Assembly (NCBI GenBank): GCA_930633495.1
Contig: CAKNFJ010000001.1
Location: 1,726,001 to 1,790,000 of the forward strand
Reading direction: 5' to 3'
DNA from: Hyphomicrobiales bacterium
GTDB taxonomy: Bacteria; Pseudomonadota; Alphaproteobacteria; Rhizobiales; Beijerinckiaceae
DNA length: 64,000 nucleotides
Shown here: one piece after another, positions 9,075 to 19,308 of the stretch
Numbering within the stretch: position 1 is the first letter of the stretch
Layout of the letters: each line of letters opens with the position of its first letter
Program-made: the position numbers and the translations under genes
The notes under the pieces: model-generated
What the model was told of the DNA's origin: nothing
The model's database searches: none
Seen by the model: the letters and a program-made list of their open reading frames with translations, nothing else

Positions 9075-9959
9075 CTACTGCCCTCCCCCCAGCGAATGGA
9101 CATACACGGTCAGCGCCTTGAGCGTCGTCTCGTCGAGACGACCGCCCCAGGCCGGCATCACGCCGCCCCGGCTGTTGGAGATGGTCTCGGTCAGCGAGGC
9201 CATGTCCATGCCGTAGAGGCTGATCGCGTCGGTCAGGTTCGGCGCGCCCATCTCCGGATTGCCCTTGCCCGCCTCGCCGTGACAGGAGGCGCAGTTGTCG
9301 GCGAAGAGCTTGCGCCCGAGCGCGAGATCCGCCTTCGGCTCGGTCGGGAGACCAGCGATCTCGCGGACATGGTTGGCGACGGTCTTGATCTCGTCGCGCT
9401 TGAGCATGCCGTCGCGGCCGAAGGCCGGCATCTGACTCACCCGCGTCTCGTCGTTGCCGGCGACGCGGATGCCGTGACGCAGCGTCTGCATGATCGCGTC
9501 GAGGGAGCCGCCCCAGAGCCAGTCGTCGTCGTTCAGGTTGGGGTACCCCTTGGCGCCGGCGCCGCCGACGCCGTGGCAGGCCGCGCAATTGTCGCCGAAC
9601 GCGGCCTTGCCCTGCGCCATCGCGATCTGGAACAGCGCCGGATCGGCCTTGATCTGGGCCGGCGTGGCATCGGCCATGCCAGCGGCCAGCTTCGCGCGCT
9701 GGGCCTTGAGCTCGCCCATCTGCACAGTGATGTCGGAGCGGGTGGCGTAGCCGATCACGCCTCTGGTGGCGTCGGTCAGCAGCGGCCAGGCCGGGTAGAC
9801 GATCCAGTAGCCGACGGACCAGACGATGGTGGCGTAGAAGATGCCGAGCCACCAGCGCGGCAGCGGCGTGTTGAGTTCGCGGATGCCGTCCCATTCATGG
9901 CCGGTCGTGGTCTGACCGGTGGCGGCGTCGATCTCCGGAGCGTGGTGACGCTGGTCCAT
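9075..9959 (-). CDS. ccoP: Cytochrome cbb3 oxidase subunit III (diheme cytochrome c) CcoP
   Basis: A 294-residue protein with an N-terminal membrane helix (WWLGIFYATIVWSVGYWIVY) and two heme c domains marked by CAACH and CASCH. It passes electrons from cytochrome c to the catalytic core. It begins four bases after the ccoQ stop and is followed at once by ccoG. The N-terminal EWDGIRELNTPLPRWW segment is a conserved CcoP mark. The heme domains should face the periplasm. Confidence 0.96.
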   Translation of the reverse strand: MDQRHHAPEIDAATGQTTTGHEWDGIRELNTPLPRWWLGIFYATIVWSVGYWIVYPAWPLLTDATRGVIGYATRSDITVQMGELKAQRAKLAAGMADATPAQIKADPALFQIAMAQGKAAFGDNCAACHGVGGAGAKGYPNLNDDDWLWGGSLDAIMQTLRHGIRVAGNDETRVSQMPAFGRDGMLKRDEIKTVANHVREIAGLPTEPKADLALGRKLFADNCASCHGEAGKGNPEMGAPNLTDAISLYGMDMASLTETISNSRGGVMPAWGGRLDETTLKALTVYVHSLGGGQ

Positions 9960-9962
9960 CGT

Positions 9963-10118
9963 TCAGTCCTCGCGCAGCGGATTGAGCGCGGCTTCCTCGA
10001 AGCGGGCGCGATTCTTCGGCCAGAAGGCGTAGACACACACGCCGAGGAAGACCGTCATGAAGTAGAGCAGGCCGACGGACTGGGCGAAGCCGGCAAGCCA
10101 GTGATAGGTCGTTTGCAT
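9963..10118 (-). CDS. ccoQ: Cytochrome cbb3 oxidase small subunit CcoQ/FixQ
   Basis: A 51-residue membrane protein with one helix (VGLLYFMTVFLGVCVYAFWP) followed by the conserved KNRARFEEAALNPL end of CcoQ. It stabilises the interaction of CcoP with the CcoNO core. The ATG at 10118 lies 11 bases after the ccoO stop. It sits in the standard place between ccoO and ccoP. The long in-frame extension upstream overlaps ccoO and is not real. Confidence 0.94.
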   Translation of the reverse strand: MQTTYHWLAGFAQSVGLLYFMTVFLGVCVYAFWPKNRARFEEAALNPLRED

Positions 10119-10129
10119 CGGAGTCTCGC

Positions 10130-10894
10130 TCAGCGGATGTTGGCCTTGTCGTCGTAGAGCTTGAAGTCGACCATCGTGCCGAGCACCTGCAGATAGGCGA
10201 TCAGGGCGTCGGCTTCGGTGATGCGCTGCGGGTCGCCGTCGAAATCGCGCGACTGCGCCTTGGGATAGCGCTTCTCCAGATCGCTCTGGCCGGGATGGTC
10301 CGGCGTCGCCTGCGCCCGCAGGTCGGCCTGCGCCTGAGCCACCATCTCGTCGGTATAGGGCACGCCGCTGGCGCGGTTGGCGCGCAGATCCTCCGCGATG
10401 TCGCCGAAGGCGAGGTCGGTCTTCGCCAGGAAGGGATAGCCCGGCATGATCGACTGCGGCACGACCGCACGCGGCTCGGCGAGATGCGCCCGCTGCCATT
10501 CGTCGGAATACTTGCCGCCGACGCGGGCAAGGTCCGGCCCGGTGCGCTTGGAGCCCCACTGGAAGGGCTTGTCGTACATGCTCTCGGCCGCGAGCGAGTA
10601 ATGCCCGTAGCGCTCGACCTCGTCGCGCAGCGGCCGGATCATCTGGCTGTGGCAGTTGTAGCAGCCCTCGCGGACATAGATCGCGCGCCCGGCGAGCTCG
10701 AGCGGGGTGTAGGGCCGCATGCCCTGCACGGTCTCGATCGTGTTCTTCAGGTAGAAGAGCGGCGCGATCTCGACGAGGCCGCCGACCGAGATCACCAGCA
10801 GCACGCCGATGGCGAGGATGATCGAGTTGGTCTCGAAGATCTTGTGCTTGGCCCAGAGCGACTTGCGCGCCGGCTTGTGTTCGATGCTCGTCAT
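10130..10894 (-). CDS. ccoO: Cytochrome cbb3 oxidase subunit II (monoheme cytochrome c) CcoO
   Basis: A 254-residue membrane-anchored cytochrome c. One N-terminal helix (about 22-45) is followed by a heme c site, [13 protein letters not shown], and the conserved [16 protein letters not shown] and MPGYPFL elements (Met axial ligand). It carries electrons to the CcoN heme b. It starts 12 bases after the ccoN stop and belongs to the ccoNOQP operon. Confidence 0.96.
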   Translation of the reverse strand: MTSIEHKPARKSLWAKHKIFETNSIILAIGVLLVISVGGLVEIAPLFYLKNTIETVQGMRPYTPLELAGRAIYVREGCYNCHSQMIRPLRDEVERYGHYSLAAESMYDKPFQWGSKRTGPDLARVGGKYSDEWQRAHLAEPRAVVPQSIMPGYPFLAKTDLAFGDIAEDLRANRASGVPYTDEMVAQAQADLRAQATPDHPGQSDLEKRYPKAQSRDFDGDPQRITEADALIAYLQVLGTMVDFKLYDDKANIR

Positions 10895-10906
10895 TCCGGA
10901 AACTCC

Positions 10907-12574
10907 TCAGACGGCCATGGCCAGCGGCGCCGGTGCCTCGTCCTCACGCGGCATCTCGGCCGCGCTCTCGGAGCGCACGGTCATCCAGAGGTTGAAGGCC
11001 ATGATCAGCGCGCCGATCAGGAACAGCGCCCCGCCGAGCGCGCGGATCACATAGAAGGGGTGCATCGCGGCGACGGTCTCGATGAAGGAATATTCGAGGA
11101 AGCCGAGCGAGTTATAGGCACGCCACATCAGGCCCTGCAGGATGCCGGAGACCCACATCGCCGTGATGTAGAAGACGATGCCGAGCGTCGAGATCCAGAA
11201 GTGCCAGCTCACCAGCTTGAGCGAGTAGAGCCCCTTGCGGTTCCATAGCCAGGGCACCAGGCAGTAGATCGCGCCGAAGGAGATGTAGGCGACCCATCCC
11301 AACGCGCCGGAATGGACGTGGCCGATGGTCCAGTCGGTGTAGTGCGACAGGGCGTTCACGGCCTTGATCGACATCAGCGGGCCTTCGAAGGTCGACATGC
11401 CGTAGAAGGCGAGCGAAACCACCATCATCCGCAGCACAGGGTCGGTGCGCAGCCGGTCCCAGGCGCCCGAGAGGGTCATGATGCCGTTGATCATGCCACC
11501 CCAGGAGGGCATCCACAGCATGATCGAGAAGGTCATGCCGAGTGTCTGCGCCCAGTCGGGCAGCGCGGTGTAGTGGAGATGGTGCGGGCCGGCCCAGATG
11601 TAGATGAAGATCAGGGCCCAGAAATGGATGATCGAGAGCCGGTAGCTGTAGATCGGCCGTTCCGCGCGCTTGGGCACGAAATAGTACACGATCGCGAGGA
11701 AGCCGGCGGTGAGGAAGAAGCCGACCGCGTTATGGCCGTACCACCACTGGAACATCGCATCCTGCACGCCCGACCAGAGGCCGTAGGACTTCGGCGACAG
11801 GATCGAGACCGGCACCGCGACGTTGTTGCCGATGTGCAGGACGGCGATGGTCAGGATGAAGCCGAGATAGAACCAGTTCGCCACATAGATATGCGGCTCC
11901 TTGCGCTTCTTCAGCGTGCCGAGGAACACCAGCAGATAGACGACCCAGACGATGGTCAGCCAGAGATCAGCATACCATTCCGGCTCGGCGTATTCCTTGC
12001 TCTGGGTGATGCCGAGCAGATAGCCAGTGCCGGCGATGACGATGAACAGATTGTAGCCGAGCACGACGAACCAGGGCGCGAGCGTGCCGGCCAGGCGCGC
12101 ACGGCAGGTGCGCTGCACGACGTAGAACGACGTCCCGATCAGCACGTTGCCGCCGAAGGCGAAGATCACGGCCGAGGTGTGCAGCGGGCGCATCCGGCCA
12201 AAATTGATCCAGGGCAGATCGAAATTGAGATCCGGGAAGGCGAGCTGCGAGGCGATCAGCAAGCCGACCGTGAAACCGGCGATGCCCCAGACCATGGCGG
12301 CGATGGTCGCGAACTTGACCGGCTCCATGTTGTAGTTGGGCTTGCCCTCGATCTCCTGCGGCTGGACCGCGGGCGAGCCGTCGAAGCAGCGGTTCGCGAT
12401 CAGGATCACGCTGGCGGCGGCGGCCACGAGGCCGATCATGGCGTGGAAGGCGTAGCCGGAATTCTCGGTCATCGCCGCGATCACGACCAGCGGCAGCACG
12501 CAGGCCGCCGCGATCAGCATGCCGATCAACTCACCGACAGTCGCCTGCCTGATTGGGCTCGCCATTGCCGTCAC
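10907..12574 (-). CDS. ccoN: Cytochrome cbb3 oxidase catalytic subunit I CcoN
   Basis: A 555-residue, about 12-helix heme-copper oxidase subunit. Heme and copper ligand regions are visible: [45 protein letters not shown] and [13 protein letters not shown]. The enzyme reduces O2 with high affinity and pumps protons, allowing respiration at low oxygen. It is the first gene of the operon. An FNR/FixK-type box lies 77 bases upstream of the start at 12651-12664, consistent with microaerobic induction by the adjacent regulator. Starts at 12574 (MTAM) or the second Met are both possible. Confidence 0.97.
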   Translation of the reverse strand: MTAMASPIRQATVGELIGMLIAAACVLPLVVIAAMTENSGYAFHAMIGLVAAAASVILIANRCFDGSPAVQPQEIEGKPNYNMEPVKFATIAAMVWGIAGFTVGLLIASQLAFPDLNFDLPWINFGRMRPLHTSAVIFAFGGNVLIGTSFYVVQRTCRARLAGTLAPWFVVLGYNLFIVIAGTGYLLGITQSKEYAEPEWYADLWLTIVWVVYLLVFLGTLKKRKEPHIYVANWFYLGFILTIAVLHIGNNVAVPVSILSPKSYGLWSGVQDAMFQWWYGHNAVGFFLTAGFLAIVYYFVPKRAERPIYSYRLSIIHFWALIFIYIWAGPHHLHYTALPDWAQTLGMTFSIMLWMPSWGGMINGIMTLSGAWDRLRTDPVLRMMVVSLAFYGMSTFEGPLMSIKAVNALSHYTDWTIGHVHSGALGWVAYISFGAIYCLVPWLWNRKGLYSLKLVSWHFWISTLGIVFYITAMWVSGILQGLMWRAYNSLGFLEYSFIETVAAMHPFYVIRALGGALFLIGALIMAFNLWMTVRSESAAEMPREDEAPAPLAMAV

Positions 12575-12650
12575 ATTCGACTCCCGCTTGGTCGCCGGCG
12601 CATGAGCGCGCCATGAACGGGAGGCTTAGCGAGCGGCCAGAGGGCGGGCG

Positions 12651-12664
12651 TTGATTCAGGTCAA
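12651..12664. promoter_or_regulatory. FNR/FixK box upstream of ccoN
   Basis: TTGATTCAGGTCAA matches the TTGAT-N4-ATCAA consensus at nine of ten positions. It is centred about 83 bases before the ccoN start, which would put it near -41.5 if the leader is about 40 bases. This is the usual place for activation by FNR/FixK proteins. Confidence 0.8.
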
Positions 12665-12702
12665 GAGTGGGATGCGGCCGGTTGCGACGAGAGCGCGCAG
12701 GT

Positions 12703-13422
12703 TCAGGCCGCGACCGCGTTCATCCGCTCGGGATTCATCACCCGCACGCCGCCCGGCACGATCAGGATCGTCTTTTCCCTGGCGAGGCGCGTGAAGGTGC
12801 GGCTGACGGTCTCGATGGTGAGGCCGAGGAAGTCCGCGATGTCCTGCCGCGTCATCGGCAGCGGCACCGTGACGGAAGGCTTGCCGAGCCGCGCCCAGCG
12901 CTGCTGCATGCCGAGCAGGAAGCAGATCAGCTTCTCTTCCGCGGTGCGCCGGCCGAGCAGCATCATCTGCTCGTGAGCCAGCGTGAGCTCATGCGTGGCG
13001 AATTCGTGCAGGCGCTTCAGCAGATGCGGCTTGGCATCGACCAGCGCCGTGTAGGCGCCGCGCGAGAAGGCGCAGGCCGCGACCTCGCCGATCGCATCGG
13101 CGGAAAAACCGTAAGCGTCGCGCATGGCCAGACCGAGGAAATCGCCCGGCAACGCAAAGCCGACGACCTGCCGGCGGCCGTCCGAAAGCAGCTTGTAGAG
13201 ACGAACGACGCCCGCGGTCACGTTGTAGACCGAATGGGCCTCGCGACCCTGCTCGAACAGCGTCTCGCCGGAGGCGAAATGCGTCGGATGCGCCAGGGAT
13301 TCCAGCAGCGCCAGCTCGTCGTCCGAGAGCGAGGCGCAAACGCTCACCAGGCGAACCATGCAGCTGCGGCAACCGCCCTCGCCGCAGCCGGCGGCACTAC
13401 AGGCCGTAGGATGACAGTTCAC
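12703..13422 (-). CDS. fnrN: FnrN/FixK-type Crp/Fnr transcriptional regulator
   Basis: About 239 residues: a Cys-rich N-terminus (CHPTACSAAGCGEGGCRSC, plus a later Cys), a cyclic-nucleotide-binding-like barrel (GETLFEQGREAHSVYNV), a dimerisation helix and a C-terminal HTH (MTRQDIADFLGLTIETVSRTF). The Cys cluster is what FNR proteins use to hold an oxygen-labile 4Fe-4S cluster, so this should sense oxygen directly, unlike Cys-free FixK. HTH residues E..SR fit recognition of TTGAT. I prefer GTG at 13422 because GGGAAG lies seven bases before it; an ATG 60 bases further upstream (13482) also fits the frame. The gene lies beside the cbb3 operon it probably activates. Confidence 0.9.
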   Translation of the reverse strand: MNCHPTACSAAGCGEGGCRSCMVRLVSVCASLSDDELALLESLAHPTHFASGETLFEQGREAHSVYNVTAGVVRLYKLLSDGRRQVVGFALPGDFLGLAMRDAYGFSADAIGEVAACAFSRGAYTALVDAKPHLLKRLHEFATHELTLAHEQMMLLGRRTAEEKLICFLLGMQQRWARLGKPSVTVPLPMTRQDIADFLGLTIETVSRTFTRLAREKTILIVPGGVRVMNPERMNAVAA

Positions 13423-13505
13423 GATCGCATCTTCCCGCTTATCGAGCCGACCATAGCCCAAGCCGGCAGGGTCACAAAGCACGCTTGCTGCCGTAGCCGA
13501 GGAGT

Positions 13506-13519
13506 TTGATCCAGATCAA
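13506..13519. promoter_or_regulatory. Perfect FNR/FixK box in the fnrN upstream region
   Basis: TTGATCCAGATCAA is a perfect TTGAT-N4-ATCAA palindrome. It lies about 90 bases before the chosen fnrN start and 58 bases before the divergent gene at 13577, so it could mediate autoregulation, control of the divergent gene, or both. Confidence 0.88.
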
Positions 13520-13576
13520 TGCGACACCATGGCCCGCACAACCACCGTGCGCCCCTGAAATTCGGGAGAGCGGTCC

Positions 13577-14044
13577 GTGACCGGCGATGATATCTTCGAG
13601 GTCGCGCGCATCGCGCCGGCCGGAGCCGACGCAGTCCACAGCCTGGTCGCCATGCTGCACCCTGAGGTCACGCCCGACGACTGGGCGGCTTTCGTGCGTG
13701 AGCATTCGCAGGACGGGGCGAGGCCGCGCGGCGTCTTTGCGCTGCGCGACGCACGCGGCATGCCGCATGCGCTGTTCACCTTCCGCGTCGCGCAGACGAT
13801 TACGGGCGGAACCACGCTCGAGATCTTCGAGCTCGCGATGCTGCGCCTGCCGGGAACGCGCCTGGTCGATGCGATGCTGCGCTTCGCCAACCAGCTCGCG
13901 GTCGAGCTCGACCTGCCCCGAATCACGATCTCGCTGGAGCGTTCGGCCGCTTGGCCGCAGGACCACGACGCGCTGCAGCGCTCGGGCTTCCAGGTCGATC
14001 GCGTGATGGTTCTGGGGCGGGCCCGCATGGAGCCGACGCCCTGA
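13577..14044 (+). CDS. GNAT-like hypothetical protein, possibly under FNR control
   Basis: A 155-residue protein with a GTG start preceded by a GGGAGAG Shine-Dalgarno. The arrangement of a central beta-rich part (FALRDARGMPHALFTFRV), a helix (LVDAMLRFANQLAVELD) and a terminal LQRSGFQVDRVMVLGRA resembles a degenerate GNAT N-acetyltransferase fold, but the acetyl-CoA loop (Q/RxxGxG/A) is not evident. It is divergent from fnrN with a perfect FNR box between. I do not recognise a specific function; the GNAT reading is tentative. Confidence 0.55.
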   Translation: MTGDDIFEVARIAPAGADAVHSLVAMLHPEVTPDDWAAFVREHSQDGARPRGVFALRDARGMPHALFTFRVAQTITGGTTLEIFELAMLRLPGTRLVDAMLRFANQLAVELDLPRITISLERSAAWPQDHDALQRSGFQVDRVMVLGRARMEPTP

Positions 14045-14089
14045 AATTGACCTGTCTCAATCCGGCGTAGCGCCGTGCCGGCTCGCGGC

Positions 14090-15298
<1,209 letters not shown>

Positions 15299-15348
15299 CG
15301 TCGGATTCCTTATTCTGCGTCTCGCAGATCTTCAGCTTCGTCGCGCGA

Positions 15349-16068
15349 TCAGCGGCCGTTGGCCTTGCGCCAGGCAGCGAAATCGAGCTTCGTCTGCTCC
15401 TCGGTCGCCGGATAGAGACCGAGGATGGAGCGGCCCTTCAGCACCTCCTCGGTGACGAAATCCTCGAAGGCAGTCATCTCGACGGCCTCGTCGGCCACCT
15501 CGTCAGCGAGGTGGGCAGGCACAACGATGACACCCTCCGCATCGCCGACGACGACATCGCCCGGAAAGACCGCGACATCGCCGCAGCCGATCGGGACATT
15601 GATGTCGATCGCTTGGTGCAGGGTCAGGTTGGTCGGGGAAGAAGGCCGGTTGTGATAGGTCGCGAAAGACAGCCTCGCGATCTCGGGCGAATCGCGAAAG
15701 CCGCCATCGGTGACGACGCCGGCGACACCGCGCTTCATCAGGCGGGAGACGAGGATGCCGCCGGCGGAAGCCGCACGCGGGTCCTTGCGGCTGTCGATCA
15801 CCATCACCGCGCCGGGCGGGCAGTCCTCTACCGCCTTGCGCTGAGGGTGCGCACGATCCTGGAAGACGGAGAGCGGGTTGAGGTCTTCGCGCGCCGGGAT
15901 GTAGCGCAGCGTGAAAGCCTCGCCGACCATGGTCCCGGCCTCGGGATTGAGCGGTCGAACGTCCTGGATGAACTGGTTGCGCAAGCCACGCTTGAACAGA
16001 GCGGTGCAGAGCGTCGCGACCGAGACCATGCGCAGCTTCTCGCGTGTTTCCGGCTTGAGCCTGGACAT
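15349..16068 (-). CDS. RraA family protein (aldolase/decarboxylase-like)
   Basis: A 239-residue member of the RraA / 4-hydroxy-4-methyl-2-oxoglutarate aldolase superfamily. The metal/substrate loop GGILVSRLMKRGVAGVVTDG and the Arg-Asp pair in GGFRDSPEI are present, as is GDVVVGDAEGVIVVP. Proteins of this length near transporters usually act on hydroxy- or oxo-acids rather than as RNase E regulators. It is in line with the DapA-like and TctABC genes. The real substrate is unknown. Confidence 0.8.
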   Translation of the reverse strand: MSRLKPETREKLRMVSVATLCTALFKRGLRNQFIQDVRPLNPEAGTMVGEAFTLRYIPAREDLNPLSVFQDRAHPQRKAVEDCPPGAVMVIDSRKDPRAASAGGILVSRLMKRGVAGVVTDGGFRDSPEIARLSFATYHNRPSSPTNLTLHQAIDINVPIGCGDVAVFPGDVVVGDAEGVIVVPAHLADEVADEAVEMTAFEDFVTEEVLKGRSILGLYPATEEQTKLDFAAWRKANGR

Positions 16069-16205
16069 GCGTTCACCTCTCCCTGTGTCGCCGCCCGGTC
16101 AGGTCCGGCCAGTCTTGGTGAGGTGTTCTCGCCGTCCCTCCCGCCTTTGTAAAGGCGAAGCGGCGCGTGCCGGGCCCACGCCGCTCGCCTTGGTCCAGCC
16201 GGCCT

Positions 16206-17123
16206 CTATTTGCCCCAGCGCAGCGCCAGCGGGTCGAGTTCGCGCGCGAGCTCGATCAGGCCCTCGCGGGTCTTCGGGTGCAGCGGCGTCAGCGGATGGC
16301 GCACGGCCTCCGACTTGATGACGCCGCCTTCCTTCATCACCGCCTTGGCCGAGCGCAGGCCGCATTGGCGGTTCTCGTAATTGATGATCGGCAGCACGCG
16401 GGCATAGAGCGCCGCTGCCTGCTTGCGATCACCGGCCGCGTGGGCGGCGAGGATCGGCTTGATCAGGTCCGGGATCATCGCCGAGGTCATGGTGCCGGTC
16501 GCGCCGGCGTCGAGATCGGCCATCAGCGTGATCGCCTCCTCGCCGTCGAAGGGGCCGACCACGGCATCGCCACCGGCCTCGATCAGCGCGCGCAGCTTGT
16601 TCGCCGTGCCGGGCACCTCGATCTTGAAATAGCGGACGAGCGGGACTTCCTTCGCCAGCCGGATCATGAAGGGCACGGTCATGGTGACGCCGGAGAGCGG
16701 CGCGTCCTGCAGGATGATCGGAATGCCGCAGGCATCGGCCACCGCCTTGAAATGCTCGATCATGCCCTGCTCGTCGGCCTTGAGCAGCGCGCCGTGATAG
16801 GGCGGCATCATCATCAGCATCTTGGCGCCGGCAGCGGCAGCGGCCTTGGCGCGCGCGGCGGCGATGCGCGTCGAGAAATGCGAGGTCGTGACGATGACCG
16901 GCACGCGGCCCGCGACCTGCTCCAGCGAGAGCCGCATGACCTGCTCGCGCTCCTCGTCGGTGAGCAGGAACTGCTCCGAGAAATTGGCGAGGATGCAGAT
17001 GCCGTCGACGCCCTGGTCGACCATCAGGTCCATGACGCGCTTGTTGCCCTCGATATCGAGGTCGCCGTTGTCGTGGAAGATGGTCGGCGCGATCGGCAGG
17101 ATGCCCTTGTAGGGTTCGGTCAT
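16206..17123 (-). CDS. Dihydrodipicolinate synthase (DapA) family lyase/dehydratase
   Basis: A 305-residue class I aldolase of the DapA/NanA family. The Schiff-base Lys is K167 in RYFKIEVPG. The usual catalytic Tyr of the LYNxP motif is replaced: the segment reads IILQDAPLSG. This argues against lysine biosynthesis and for a catabolic 2-keto acid lyase or dehydratase. The start MTEPYKGILP at 17123 is preferred over an in-frame extension without homology. It is next to TctABC and an RraA-like gene, supporting catabolism of an imported organic acid. Confidence 0.85.
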   Translation of the reverse strand: MTEPYKGILPIAPTIFHDNGDLDIEGNKRVMDLMVDQGVDGICILANFSEQFLLTDEEREQVMRLSLEQVAGRVPVIVTTSHFSTRIAAARAKAAAAAGAKMLMMMPPYHGALLKADEQGMIEHFKAVADACGIPIILQDAPLSGVTMTVPFMIRLAKEVPLVRYFKIEVPGTANKLRALIEAGGDAVVGPFDGEEAITLMADLDAGATGTMTSAMIPDLIKPILAAHAAGDRKQAAALYARVLPIINYENRQCGLRSAKAVMKEGGVIKSEAVRHPLTPLHPKTREGLIELARELDPLALRWGK

Positions 17124-17160
17124 GGCGTCATCTCGTCTCAAGCGGCGGACAGGGAGGGGC

Positions 17161-18672
17161 TCAGACTGTGCTGGCGGCCTTGGTGCCGCGCAAGCGGCGG
17201 GCAATGCTGCCGACGACCGGCATGACCAGCAGCGCCAGACCGATCGACATCAGGGTCGAGACCAGCGGGTTCGACCAGAAGATCGAGAGCGAGCCCTGGC
17301 TGAAGATCATCGATTGGCGGAAGGCGTCCTCCGCCTTGTCACCGATGACCATGGCGAGCACGAGCGGCGCGATAGGATAGTCGAGCTTCTTGAAGAGGTA
17401 GCCGACGAGCCCGAAGACCAGCGCGAGCCAGATGTCGAATTCCTTGTTCGCGGCGGTGAAGGCGCCGATGAAGCAGATCACCACGATGATCGGCCCGATG
17501 ATCGAGAAGGGGATGCGCAGGATCGAGGCGAAGAGCGGCACCGTCGCCAGCACGACCACCACCGCGACGAGATTGCCGAGATACATCGAGGCGATCAGGC
17601 CCCAGACGAAATCCGGCCGGTCGGTGAAGAGCGTCGGGCCGGGATTGAGGCCCCAGATCATCAGCCCGCCCATCATCACCGCCGCGGTGGCGGAGCCGGG
17701 AATGCCGAGCGCCAGCATCGGCAACATGGCCGCAGAGCCCGCTGCATGGTCGGCGGTCTCCGGCGCGATCACGCCCTCGGGCTCGCCCTTGCCGAACTTC
17801 GCCGGGTTGCGCGAGGAGCGCTTGGCCATGGCGTAGCTCATGAAGGAGGCCGCCGTCGGCCCGCCGGGCGTGATGCCCATCCAGATGCCGATCAGCGAGG
17901 AGCGCAGCAAAGCGAACCAGTAGCGCGGCAGCTTGGCGGCGGTGCGCAGCACGTCACCGATGCGGACCTTGGCGGCGACGCCCTCGAATTTCAGCCCCTC
18001 CTCCATCGTCAGCAGCAATTCGCCGATGCCGAAGAGGCCGATGACCGCGATCAGGAAGCTGACGCCGGCAAGCAGCACGTCGAATTCGAAGGTGAGGCGG
18101 ACATTGCCGGAGACCGAGTCCATGCCGATGGTGGCGAGCGCAAAACCAATCGCCATCGAGACGACGGTCTTGAAGGGCGAGGCGCCGCCGAGCCCGATGA
18201 AGCTCGCGAAGGTCATGAAATAGACGGCGAAATATTCGGGCGAGGAGAAACGCAGCGCGAATTTCGCGACCCAGCCGGAGAGCAGCGTGATCAGGATGAC
18301 GCCGGCCATGGCGCCGAAGCCGGCCGAGAGGAAGGCGAAGGACAGCGCTTCCGTCGCCTTGCCCTGCTTGGCCATCGGATGGCCGTCGAAGGTCGTCGCG
18401 ACCGATGAAGGCTCGCCGGGGATATTGAACAGGATCGAGGTGGTGGAGCCGCCGAAGAGCGCGCCCCAATAGAGCGACGTCAGCAGGATGATCGCCGAGA
18501 CCGGGTCCATCGAGAAGGTCAGCGGCAGCAGCAGCGAGACGCCGTTGGGCGCGCCGAGCCCCGGCAGCACGCCGACGAGCACGCCGAGCAGCACGCCCGC
18601 CATCATCAGCAGGAGGTGGTGCGTGGTGAGCGCGACCGAGAAGCCGTGCATCAGGTTGGCGATGTTGTCCAT
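17161..18672 (-). CDS. tctA: Tripartite tricarboxylate transporter large membrane subunit TctA
   Basis: A 503-residue polytopic membrane protein with the TctA signatures GVLPGLGAPNGVSLLLPLTF, GSTTSILFNIPGEPSSV and GIPGSATAAVMMGGLM. Together with TctB and TctC it forms a secondary, binding-protein-dependent carrier for carboxylates. The three genes run tctC-tctB-tctA on the minus strand. The substrate is unlikely to be citrate in particular; the linked enzymes suggest a sugar-acid-like compound. Confidence 0.93.
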   Translation of the reverse strand: MDNIANLMHGFSVALTTHHLLLMMAGVLLGVLVGVLPGLGAPNGVSLLLPLTFSMDPVSAIILLTSLYWGALFGGSTTSILFNIPGEPSSVATTFDGHPMAKQGKATEALSFAFLSAGFGAMAGVILITLLSGWVAKFALRFSSPEYFAVYFMTFASFIGLGGASPFKTVVSMAIGFALATIGMDSVSGNVRLTFEFDVLLAGVSFLIAVIGLFGIGELLLTMEEGLKFEGVAAKVRIGDVLRTAAKLPRYWFALLRSSLIGIWMGITPGGPTAASFMSYAMAKRSSRNPAKFGKGEPEGVIAPETADHAAGSAAMLPMLALGIPGSATAAVMMGGLMIWGLNPGPTLFTDRPDFVWGLIASMYLGNLVAVVVVLATVPLFASILRIPFSIIGPIIVVICFIGAFTAANKEFDIWLALVFGLVGYLFKKLDYPIAPLVLAMVIGDKAEDAFRQSMIFSQGSLSIFWSNPLVSTLMSIGLALLVMPVVGSIARRLRGTKAASTV

Positions 18673-18690
18673 GCGCTTGTTCCCGCCGCT

Positions 18691-19179
18691 TCAGAGGCCG
18701 ATGAGCGGCTCGATCGGACCCTTGAGCAGGCCAATCTGGAAGAATTTTTCGAGGGCGAAGTAGAAGAACGCTGCCGTGGCGAAGGCCGTGACCAGGGTCG
18801 GCAGCCAGCCATAGCCCCCCTGAAAGCGCATCGCGAAGACGAGATAGAGGATCGTCGCGACATACATGCCAAGCGTCGCGCTCAGCACCACGAAGGCGAT
18901 GAGCGGGAGCAGGAAGGCGAGCACGCGCTTGCCGCGTTCGGCATCGAGGAACGCCTCGGCGAGCGCGGCCTTGCCGGCGACGCGCTGACTGAGCGTGACG
19001 CCGAGCGTGCCGAGGCTCGCCAGCGCGATCAGCGCCCCTGCATAGAAGGGGAAGGCGCCGGGCTGCGGGCCCGAGGAATCCCAGCCGATGCCGAATTCGA
19101 GCGAGCCCTTCACGATGACGAGCCCGAAGACCAGCGTCAGGACGGCCGTCCCGATCTCTGCCCAGAAGCGGGTGATCAT
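18691..19179 (-). CDS. tctB: Tripartite tricarboxylate transporter small membrane subunit TctB
   Basis: A 162-residue protein with four predicted membrane segments (for example VLTLVFGLVIVKGSLEF and VLAFLLPLIAFVVLSATLG), matching TctB in size and pattern. It is the poorly conserved small membrane subunit that works with TctA. It is located 18 bases before tctA on the same strand. Confidence 0.87.
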   Translation of the reverse strand: MITRFWAEIGTAVLTLVFGLVIVKGSLEFGIGWDSSGPQPGAFPFYAGALIALASLGTLGVTLSQRVAGKAALAEAFLDAERGKRVLAFLLPLIAFVVLSATLGMYVATILYLVFAMRFQGGYGWLPTLVTAFATAAFFYFALEKFFQIGLLKGPIEPLIGL

Positions 19180-19208
19180 ACGGTGGGTTCTCCCTTTCAG
19201 AGCTTGCG

Positions 19209-19300
19209 CGTCATGGCCGGGCTTGGCCCGGCCATCTCGGAAACCAGCCTTCTCGTCATGAGATTCCCGGGTCGGCGCATTGCGCCGCCCGGGAATGACG
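19209..19300. repeat. Intergenic palindromic repeats between tctC and tctB
   Basis: Two adjacent hairpins: GGCCGGGCTTGGCCCGGCC and ATTCCCGGG...CCCGGGAAT, bounded by CGTCAT and ATGACG. The ends match the repeats at 1943-2054 and 23761-23799. In a tctC-tctB-tctA operon it could attenuate or protect the mRNA so that the binding protein is made in excess. Confidence 0.7.
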
Positions 19301-19308
19301 ATCCCACC

